From: Thermomicrobiaceae bacterium
Lineage (GTDB): Bacteria; Chloroflexota; Chloroflexia; Thermomicrobiales; Thermomicrobiaceae
NCBI GenBank assembly: GCA_007124395.1
Contig: SLFF01000210.1
Location: 1 to 5,720, forward strand
DNA: 5,720 nucleotides
Direction of reading: 5' to 3'
The notes below the pieces were generated by a model. It was given only the letters and a program-made list of their open reading frames with translations, ran no database searches and was not told where the DNA came from. Both the position numbers and the translations under genes were made by a program. Positions 1 to 5,168 of this stretch are shown here, one piece after another. How positions within the stretch are numbered: position 1 is the stretch's first letter; the number at the start of each line of letters is the position of its first letter.

Positions 1-768
1 GACTTGCGCGGCGGCGCCAACGGTGCACGGATTCGCCTCACCCCGCAGAAAGACTGGGAAGTCAACAACCCGCCTGAACTGGCGAAGGCTCTGCAGGTTT
101 TCGAGCAGATTCAGAACGAGTTCAACGGCGCACAGTCCAGCGGCAAGAAGGTCTCGCTGGCCGATCTGATCGTCCTCGGCGGGTGCGCTGCGCTTGAGCA
201 GGCGGCAAAGAACGCCGGATTCGCGGTCACCGTTCCATTCACCCCGGGCCGCACAGATGCATCGGAAGAGATGACCGAGGTCGACACGTTCCAGTACCTG
301 GAGCCGATCTACGACGGCTTCCGAAACTACGTGAAGTCGAAGAAGATGACGGCGCCCGAATTGCTGCTCGTCGAGCGCGCAAACCTGATGACTCTGACCG
401 CTCCGGAGATGACGGTGCTGGTCGGCGGTATGCGGGCACTCAACGCCAACTTCAAGCAGGCCCCGCAGGGCGTCTTCACCGATCGACCCGAAACGCTGAC
501 CAATGACTTCTTCGTCAACCTGCTCGATCTGGGCACAGAGTGGCGGGAGTCTAATGCCGATGACCAGGTCTACGAAGGTGTCGATCGCGCCACCGGCCAG
601 CCGAAGTGGACCGCGACGCGCGTCGATCTCGTCTTCGGATACCACTCGCAACTGCGGGCATTCGCCGAAGTTTATGCCAGCTCCGACGCACAGGAGAAGT
701 TCGTCAAGGACTTCGTCAACGCCTGGACCAAAGTGATGAACCTTGATCGCTTCGATATGGAGGCGTAG
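1..768 (+). CDS. katG: Catalase-peroxidase KatG, C-terminal part (5' end outside window)
   Basis: This is the last 255 codons of a bifunctional catalase-peroxidase, a cytoplasmic heme enzyme that removes hydrogen peroxide. The reading frame is open from base 1, so the gene starts upstream; the TTG at base 4 is internal, not a start. The visible part corresponds to the C-terminal, heme-free peroxidase-like domain. Family hallmarks seen include RGGANGARIRL at the start, LADLIVLGGCAALEQAAK, the conserved VPFTPGRTDAS, LTAPEMTVLVGGMRAL, LTNDFFVNLLDLGTEW, TRVDLVFGYHSQLRA and the terminal KVMNLDRFD. Members are usually about 720-750 residues, so roughly the N-terminal two thirds, with the heme site, is missing only because of the window edge. 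The last 55 bases are repeated at 4846-4900, so the present C-terminus may have been supplied or replaced by the inserted segment. The domain itself looks intact. Confidence 0.97.
   Translation, partial: DLRGGANGARIRLTPQKDWEVNNPPELAKALQVFEQIQNEFNGAQSSGKKVSLADLIVLGGCAALEQAAKNAGFAVTVPFTPGRTDASEEMTEVDTFQYLEPIYDGFRNYVKSKKMTAPELLLVERANLMTLTAPEMTVLVGGMRALNANFKQAPQGVFTDRPETLTNDFFVNLLDLGTEWRESNADDQVYEGVDRATGQPKWTATRVDLVFGYHSQLRAFAEVYASSDAQEKFVKDFVNAWTKVMNLDRFDMEA
714..768 (+). repeat. Direct repeat copy 1 (katG 3' end)
   Basis: The last 55 bases of katG, including the TAG stop, recur at 4846-4900 in the same orientation. 49 of 55 positions are identical. Matching begins abruptly at CGTCAACGCCTG and ends at the stop codon; the sequences on either side are unrelated. 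The longest identical block is 14 bases (GATCGCTTCGATAT). This copy completes the functional katG. It could be the left attachment-type junction of an inserted segment. Confidence 0.85.
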
Positions 769-812
769 AGTCGTAGCGATCAGACAACAGTAGGCGCCAA
801 TCAATCGCATGG

Positions 813-845
813 CAAACGGGCTACCCTTACTGGGTAGCCCGTTTG
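813..845 (+). terminator. Rho-independent-type terminator of katG
   Basis: A perfect 14-bp stem (813-826 with 832-845) with a 5-base loop TTACT lies 44 bases after the katG stop. The stem contains the run CGGGCTACCC and ends in GTTTG, so the downstream T-tract is short. The sequence is near-symmetrical and could terminate transcription from either side. It isolates katG from the downstream operon. Confidence 0.85.
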
Positions 846-1235
846 TAGGTCGCGATATCGACGTGATCATGGATCACTCTCCCCCTGACAAGGTCACTGA
901 ACAGAAACAACTTCAGGAGTGATAGACAGGGCCCAACACGTGTGCTACTCTGTCGCTATACACTTCCTGATGACCTTTAGACAAGTTACGTAGACAATAT
1001 TTGGTGGTTGCGCATTGAGCCTGTATCGGCTTGCTTGCTGCAATGCTGCGTTGAATCTGGAGCTGTCAATTGAGTCGACGCCCGTGCCGTGATGCCCTTC
1101 CGGTGAGACGGGCTGAGACTTGATCCAGTAAACCAGCGTGGCGGTGGCTATCGGACAATAAGCTCGTCAGCGACTCATATGTCGAGAGCAGCATCGCGCG
1201 TTCTCGTTTGCTGTATCCCGGAAAAGGACTGCTCG
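846..1235. other. Non-coding leader between katG terminator and operon
   Basis: About 390 bases with no supportable gene on either strand. It must hold the promoter of the operon starting at 1236, but I see no convincing -35/-10 pair. It contains a perfect small palindrome (GTGATC-ATG-GATCAC, 863-877) and three TAGACA hexamers (923-928, 978-983, 991-996). These could be protein-binding sites or chance. The length is generous for a simple promoter, so a long untranslated leader or a regulator site is possible. Confidence 0.5.
1223..1228 (+). promoter_or_regulatory. Ribosome binding site deciding the start at 1236
   Basis: AAAGGA lies 7 bases before the ATG at 1236. The earlier in-frame ATG at 1179 has no purine-rich stretch upstream, which is why the later start is chosen. 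Confidence 0.6.
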
Positions 1236-2630
1236 ATGAGACCATCTTTTGCATTGTGGCTGCGGCGCTACGCGCTGGATATTGTCGATTCCGGGCGAAT
1301 GATGCGAAAAAGCATCAACGACTGGGCGCTTCCCCCTTCAGCCGATGACCAGATTCGTTTCCTGCACGAGATTCAAGATTCCAAGTGGCTGAAATTGCTG
1401 GAAGCGGGTCGAGAAGTCCGAGAGTCACGAGCCGAGGGCATGGCGGCCGTCGCGTTGCATGAGGAGCGCCTGTCTTCCTTGTGGTCGAAGCGCTCTACCG
1501 CCACGAAAGCTGCGCGTCAGCTAAGCGCCCCAAGTCAGCTGGACAACTACAACGAGATTCGCGATTCTATGAAGGCAACACTCTCCGACGCAGAACTGTC
1601 CACTGAGGATATCGAAGCGGCGCTGAATCTCCTCGACGAATTGACCCCCGCTGACGCGCCTCGGACGCTCGATGAGGTTCTCAAGCAACTGACAGAAGAG
1701 ATCCAGTCGGCGGCAACTGAGCAGGCCAGATCGGCAATGGCAGCCACGTTAGCGATTGCTGTTGCACGGTTCAACATTGCCGTCGAATCCCCGAAGAGTT
1801 TGTCCACCTCTCCCGATGCCTACGCGGAAATCGTGTTGTCTGATCTAGACGAACGGGAACGTAAGCTCTGGCAGGCGCTTCGCGCCGAAGACCGCTTCCT
1901 TACCTGGGGTATCGCTCGTGATTTACGCCAGGTGGCGGGGAGGCGCTTGCTCGTCGGTGCCGTGCCCCACGCAGCTCAACTCGCGGTACAGCGTGCGGAT
2001 GCTCCAGATGATGGGGATCTCGGAGAACAAGCCCTCTTGATGGGGAGCGTCATCCGTCGACTGTTGAGAGCGCTTGCACTCGCGCTCTCTCTGGAATCTG
2101 CCTGTCGATGGCCCACTGACGCTCCGCCGTTCCGGTTCTGGTCCCGACTGGCAACTCGAGCCAGCCGCTCAGGCAGTGCCTGGCGATGGCCGTTCCGCAC
2201 CACCCCGGCAAATATCCTGAGCACCGCAACTCGATCCGAAGGTCGACCACGAACAGTGGAAGGGCGTGTGACGTCAATTACGATCCGTCATCGAGCACGC
2301 AAGGCGATATCGCTCGTCACTATTGAGCGAGATGGTGCACAAATCGACGCAGTGATTGGGCACATCAAGGCGGATTCGGGCGGATTGGTTCCCGGTTCAT
2401 GGTGTCGAGTTGCCGGTGTCTGGCGTAACGAATCGACTGATGCTGAGGGGCCAGCTCTGGAGCTACAGAGAATGGCGCTGCGCGATCTTGCTCGAGATGG
2501 GTGGCACGAGGCGATCACTGTTGGCCTCACTGCCGTGTATAACCCGATATCACATGGTCTTGCCGCCGAATGGAGTTGGGAGCCGGGCACCAACGGAGCA
2601 GGCAACCAGCTCCGCTATGGAACCTGGTGA
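1236..2630 (+). CDS. Unknown helical protein with probable C-terminal OB-fold
   Basis: I do not recognise this 464-residue protein as a named family. Residues about 36-180 are charged and helix-prone, coiled-coil-like, with many Glu/Arg/Leu/Ala. A Trp/Arg-rich linker follows at about 295-330. Residues about 338-413 have an OB-fold-like strand pattern: VEGRVTSITI, then SLVTIERDGAQIDAVIGHI, a glycine turn GGLVPGSWCRVAGVWR, and a final strand LELQRM. This resembles OB domains that bind nucleic acid, so a nucleic-acid-binding role is inferred, not shown. The C-terminus is Trp/Gly-rich (ending QLRYGTW). No clear transmembrane segment or signal peptide is visible. An in-frame ATG at 1179 would add 19 residues but lacks a ribosome site. 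The gene is first in an operon, with only 18 bases to the next start. Confidence 0.75.
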   Translation: MRPSFALWLRRYALDIVDSGRMMRKSINDWALPPSADDQIRFLHEIQDSKWLKLLEAGREVRESRAEGMAAVALHEERLSSLWSKRSTATKAARQLSAPSQLDNYNEIRDSMKATLSDAELSTEDIEAALNLLDELTPADAPRTLDEVLKQLTEEIQSAATEQARSAMAATLAIAVARFNIAVESPKSLSTSPDAYAEIVLSDLDERERKLWQALRAEDRFLTWGIARDLRQVAGRRLLVGAVPHAAQLAVQRADAPDDGDLGEQALLMGSVIRRLLRALALALSLESACRWPTDAPPFRFWSRLATRASRSGSAWRWPFRTTPANILSTATRSEGRPRTVEGRVTSITIRHRARKAISLVTIERDGAQIDAVIGHIKADSGGLVPGSWCRVAGVWRNESTDAEGPALELQRMALRDLARDGWHEAITVGLTAVYNPISHGLAAEWSWEPGTNGAGNQLRYGTW

Positions 2631-2648
2631 TCGGGTTGGGAGACACAG

Positions 2649-3221
2649 ATGTCAGACTGTAGCGAACTCCAGGCGGAAATGAATAGACTCGCCGAGGAGC
2701 TCTACGATGCAACCTGGAACAAGCACGGCCATGGCCTGAAGACTGCTGGTGCCACAGCGACTGCCGGTACCGGCGGGGTAATCCTTGGTGGATGTCTATA
2801 TGGAAGTATAGGAGGTCCGCAGGGTTGTGCTGCAGTCGCCATGATAGCCGCGGGTGGCGCAGCTTTCGGAGGAACGCTAGCTACCGCTGGATCGGCCGTT
2901 CATTTCCAACAGGCGAGCGAACGCGAGCGAGCATTGCAGCGTGCCTACAATAACGCCAAAAGTGCCTACTGCACATGCGTCTTTGGAGAGGGAGTATCAG
3001 TTCTGCCAGAACCCGAATTGCCACCGGAACCACCGGACCCGGACTTCGAAGACCTCGAAAATCTGGAAGAACAACTCGAGCAATGTATGGAAGCCGAAGC
3101 GCCACTTTGCGAGATGCCCGATGAAGCAGACCAGTATACTCCTGCACCCGACGAAGAGGAAGATGTAGATCTGGTAGGTTCCAGCTCCGGCAACGATGCA
3201 TTCTACATGGGAGGCATGTAG
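2649..3221 (+). CDS. Small glycine-rich membrane-hairpin protein with acidic tail
   Basis: This 190-residue protein is not recognised by family. Residues 1-30 are a polar, helix-prone head. Residues about 32-56 and 59-86 form two hydrophobic, Gly/Ala-rich stretches (for example GTGGVILGGCLYGSIGG and AMIAAGGAAFGGTLATAG) with repeated small-residue spacing like glycine-zipper segments, joined by a PQG turn. This suggests a transmembrane hairpin able to pack or oligomerise. A charged helix follows at about 87-107, then a CTC pair (Cys108, Cys110). A proline-rich linker (about 119-131) leads into a strongly acidic tail (132-175) ending in GGM. Seven Cys in total (4, 49, 60, 108, 110, 146, 154) is high for a short membrane protein. 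The start is supported by GGGAG at 2638-2642. It sits tightly between the other operon genes. Pore-forming effector, membrane anchor or structural protein are all possible. Confidence 0.75.
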   Translation: MSDCSELQAEMNRLAEELYDATWNKHGHGLKTAGATATAGTGGVILGGCLYGSIGGPQGCAAVAMIAAGGAAFGGTLATAGSAVHFQQASERERALQRAYNNAKSAYCTCVFGEGVSVLPEPELPPEPPDPDFEDLENLEEQLEQCMEAEAPLCEMPDEADQYTPAPDEEEDVDLVGSSSGNDAFYMGGM

Positions 3222-3293
3222 TTCACCAGAGGCCAACGTGCATCGCCTGAATCGCACCGATGATCTCGTTCCGTCCAATCGCTGACCTTATCC

Positions 3294-3298
3294 AGGAG
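3294..3298 (+). promoter_or_regulatory. Ribosome binding site deciding the start at 3308
   Basis: AGGAG lies 9 bases before the ATG at 3308. The upstream in-frame ATG at 3260 has no comparable site, so 3308 is preferred; the 3260 start would add 16 residues. Confidence 0.6.
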
Positions 3299-3307
3299 CG
3301 CCGAACG

Positions 3308-4702
3308 ATGCGATTTGTCGCCAATCTTCGACAAGAAACTATCGACGCATTCGGGGCTCATGGTATTCAGCCAGCAGCCTATTTGCTTTCGTCACACCGG
3401 GCATCCCCGGCCAACCTGCGCTCGGCAGCCGAGGTTCGCGGACTCGACATACAACTGTTCGCTGATAACGGCACCAAGCCGATGATCGATGCAACAGTGC
3501 GTGCATTCCGAGATTTAGCTGGCGAGATTCGCCAGGAAGTGCTGGATATCCGTCGTAAACTCGATCGAGTCCCACGCGGAGCTGACGTGCCGGACTCGCT
3601 TCGCTCCAGGGCCTCAGATCTTGCTGACGACGTAGTGAGCCACACTGTCGCTTTATCCGAAAACATAGACACTGATGTACTCCTCGATGTACAGCTTTCA
3701 ATGGATCCAACCGACCTTGTGGCCAAAGAGGATTTTGGGACGGCCTGTCTGATTGCACTTGATCTGGACCGGGAAACAACCGGTTGGCGGGTGTCGCGAT
3801 TCAACACCCGAAATAGCCGGTCTTTGAGGCTCTGGGAAACAATTCAGAATGATCCCAGGTGCGCAAATGTCCGCGTCCACGCAGTGCTGAGCGCGATGGA
3901 TTACAACACCGCCCGTGCCGCGGGCAGACTCGCAGCGCTCAAAGGGGTTCGGCATGCCGCACTCGGTCTTGCCGGAATCATGCTCGATCCGAGCGCCGTC
4001 GACTTCCATGTGTTCGGCACCGCAACCCTGCGTTTCGAGCGTCCGGCACCAAGACGATACGTGCGTCTGGCCCAGATTCTTCGCGGCATCGAGGATGGAT
4101 ACCACTCGGCAGGTAAGCGGTTGTCAACCTTTCATTGTCTTGGTCTGGGCGCGCCGCCGTTGCTCCCGATTCCACCTGCAGCACTCAACGAATCCACCAC
4201 TATTACCACCGATGCCACCAGCCCCATACACGACGCCGCTCGGGACAAAGTGTTGTACGACCTCGAGCTGAATGGGCACCGAGCCAACGGCCGGCAAATC
4301 GTCGAGCGTATTCTCAACGGTGGAGACTGGCCATTTCTCAGTCCGTTTACCAGGGATTTTAAAGAAACATTTGGCCACGATCCGGCCAGGGCTCGGGCTT
4401 TCTGGAACGCTCAGGGACAGCCAGCTGTGACTGCGGAACTCCTGAAGGATCCGAGCGTTCTCACCGAATCGCTGCCACTATTCAGTGAAGCAATCGAGAG
4501 CGTAAGACTCGCAGCATCACGAGCACGTATTGCTCATAACCACTGGGTCCTTGGCGAGTTGTGTGCCGGATTTCAGAGTGGCACTCGAAGGCGAGAGACT
4601 TCACTGAATGCAATTCAGCAACTCGTCGACATGTCAACCAGTTCAACAACAACGCGAGGTCTCAACGCAGCAGCCAGTGTGCTCAGCCACGGGAGAGAGT
4701 GA
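3308..4702 (+). CDS. TGT/DpdA-like base-exchange TIM-barrel protein, non-canonical
   Basis: This 464-residue protein shows, in order, the landmarks of the tRNA-guanine transglycosylase fold, although it is not a standard Tgt. LFADNG (residues 50-55) matches the TGT segment TDSGGFQ with its catalytic Asp. LIALDLDRE (148-156) matches the MIFDEC strand. VHAVLSAMDY...ALGLAGIM (190-225) parallels FGIIQGSVYE...YAVGGLAV. FHCLGLGAP (275-283) parallels RYLMGVGKP. TDATSPIHDAAR (301-312) parallels FDCVMPTRNAR, placing Asp302 at the nucleophile position with Pro306 and Ala310 conserved. The CxCxxC zinc cluster that normally follows is absent; residues about 320-464 form an unfamiliar helical C-terminal region. 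Family enzymes swap a base in tRNA, or in DNA for DpdA, for a 7-deazapurine. Substrate and activity here are unknown. It is the third operon gene, 86 bases after the previous stop. Confidence 0.7.
   Translation: MRFVANLRQETIDAFGAHGIQPAAYLLSSHRASPANLRSAAEVRGLDIQLFADNGTKPMIDATVRAFRDLAGEIRQEVLDIRRKLDRVPRGADVPDSLRSRASDLADDVVSHTVALSENIDTDVLLDVQLSMDPTDLVAKEDFGTACLIALDLDRETTGWRVSRFNTRNSRSLRLWETIQNDPRCANVRVHAVLSAMDYNTARAAGRLAALKGVRHAALGLAGIMLDPSAVDFHVFGTATLRFERPAPRRYVRLAQILRGIEDGYHSAGKRLSTFHCLGLGAPPLLPIPPAALNESTTITTDATSPIHDAARDKVLYDLELNGHRANGRQIVERILNGGDWPFLSPFTRDFKETFGHDPARARAFWNAQGQPAVTAELLKDPSVLTESLPLFSEAIESVRLAASRARIAHNHWVLGELCAGFQSGTRRRETSLNAIQQLVDMSTSSTTTRGLNAAASVLSHGRE
4691..4695 (+). promoter_or_regulatory. 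Ribosome binding site for the gene remnant at 4702
   Basis: GGGAG lies 6 bases before an ATG at 4702 that overlaps the preceding TGA (TGATG). This is a classic translational-coupling arrangement and implies a former fourth operon gene. Confidence 0.5.
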
Positions 4703-4845
4703 TGTCCAACCAGTTCTGAGTGCTCGCTTCATCATCCAGGAATATTTTAAAGATAGTATCGCCCTACGGATGGCCAGTTGATGGAGACCGAATCGAGGCC
4801 GCCGATCTCGAGCGCATCATCTGCAAATCGAAAGCCAGCCAGAAC
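4702..4845 (+). pseudogene. Truncated remnant of a fourth operon gene
   Basis: An ATG overlaps the stop of the previous gene and has a good ribosome site, but a TGA occurs at codon 6 (4717-4719) after MSNQF. The same frame then continues from a GTG at 4720 with protein-like sequence (SSSRNILKIVSPYGWPVDGD, then RIEAADLERII). At 4846 the frame runs into the katG-tail repeat, which it reads out of the katG frame, and it stops at 4962. I interpret this as the 5' fragment of a gene with a nonsense change (from CGA or TGG) and loss of its 3' part at the repeat junction. Alternatives are a restart at GTG 4720 giving an 80-residue protein, or chance. The protein family is not recognised. Confidence 0.4.
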
Positions 4846-4900
4846 CGTCAACGCCTGTGCGAAGGTGATGAACCTGGATCGCTTCGATATCGAGGCGTAG
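4846..4900 (+). repeat. Direct repeat copy 2 (katG 3'-end remnant)
   Basis: This 55-base copy of the katG tail encodes, in the katG frame, VNACAKVMNLDRFDIEA followed by TAG; katG itself ends VNAWTKVMNLDRFDMEA. There are six base differences from 714-768: three change residues (Trp to Cys, Thr to Ala with two base changes, Met to Ile) and two are silent. Nothing upstream resembles katG, so it is a fragment without a start. It marks the right boundary of the inserted segment and may be the displaced original katG end or the tail of a lost second katG. Confidence 0.85.
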
Positions 4901-4960
4901 TACATAATCTCCAGGCATCGACCGACGCCACGAGTCATTCAGAGTCGTTGCATACCACAT

Positions 4961-5001
4961 GAACAGAACGGACCACTCTCTCCGGGTGGTCCGTTCTGTT
5001 C
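4961..5001 (+). terminator. Strong hairpin terminator after the katG-tail remnant
   Basis: A perfect 16-bp stem (4961-4976 with 4986-5001), extendable by a wobble and a G-C pair to leave the loop TCTCC. It lies 60 bases after the stop of the katG-tail remnant, much as the 813-845 hairpin follows intact katG. It has no long T-run downstream on the plus strand. It would end operon transcription and insulate the regulator gene at 5169. Confidence 0.8.
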
Positions 5002-5157
5002 CCCATCTGTTGGCAAATGTTACCCGGCCCTGTTGATTGGTCCCTCACTATGCCTGGCCCAGGTTCAGCTCATCACTCATCAACAACATATGAACTCTGG
5101 TATCATGCCAATAATCACACAAATTCTTTCAATCGCCAGATGTAGCCCGAGGCTGGC

Positions 5158-5163
5158 GGGAGG
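5158..5163 (+). promoter_or_regulatory. Ribosome binding site of the AAA regulator gene
   Basis: GGGAGG lies 5 bases before the ATG at 5169. A small inverted repeat (CGCCAG at 5134-5139 and CTGGCG at 5153-5158) abuts it and could partly mask it in the mRNA. Confidence 0.6.
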
Positions 5164-5168
5164 TCGTC

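Larger units (their letters stand above)
769..4900. mobile_element. Putative ~4.1-kb inserted cassette at the katG 3' end
   Basis: The segment is bracketed by direct copies of the katG tail (714-768 and 4846-4900). It contains a three-gene operon plus a truncated fourth gene, none of them typical katG neighbours. A duplicated gene 3' end that leaves the host gene intact is the usual signature of site-specific integration into a gene end, as known for some islands at tRNA genes and at icd, guaA or prfC. No integrase, transposase or terminal inverted repeat is visible, and the two copies differ at 6 of 55 bases. The event would therefore be old or non-autonomous, or it arose by homologous recombination or a decayed tandem katG duplication. 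The boundary duplication is seen directly; mobility is inferred. Confidence 0.45.

Noticed and set aside
869..922. Small ORF of 17 codons beginning at ATG 869
   Set aside because: No ribosome site, its start lies inside the small palindrome, and it has no recognisable features.
957..962. TATACA as a -10 promoter element
   Set aside because: Only 4 of 6 matches and no -35 at a suitable distance.
1179..1235. Upstream ATG at 1179 as start of the first operon gene
   Set aside because: No ribosome site precedes it, while ATG 1236 has AAAGGA at 7 bases. It remains possible.
2066..2089. 8-bp inverted repeat (GAGAGCGC / GCGCTCTC)
   Set aside because: It lies inside a coding region with no T-run or context; likely chance.
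3260..3307. Upstream ATG at 3260 as start of the TGT-like gene
   Set aside because: No purine-rich site precedes it; ATG 3308 has AGGAG at 9 bases, and the TGT-like motifs begin well after 3308.
3339..3807. Long reverse-strand open frames over the TGT-like gene
   Set aside because: They are low-complexity Arg/Ser-rich shadows of the plus-strand gene, whose motifs identify the coding frame.
4717..4719. In-frame UGA read as selenocysteine
   Set aside because: No convincing stem-loop directly follows the UGA, and the gene is truncated anyway; a nonsense change is simpler.
1236..4845. Assignment as a known dpd DNA 7-deazaguanine cluster
   Set aside because: Only the TGT-like fold is shared; no recognisable dpd helicase, ParB-like or phospholipase-like partners and no preQ0 synthesis genes are in the window.
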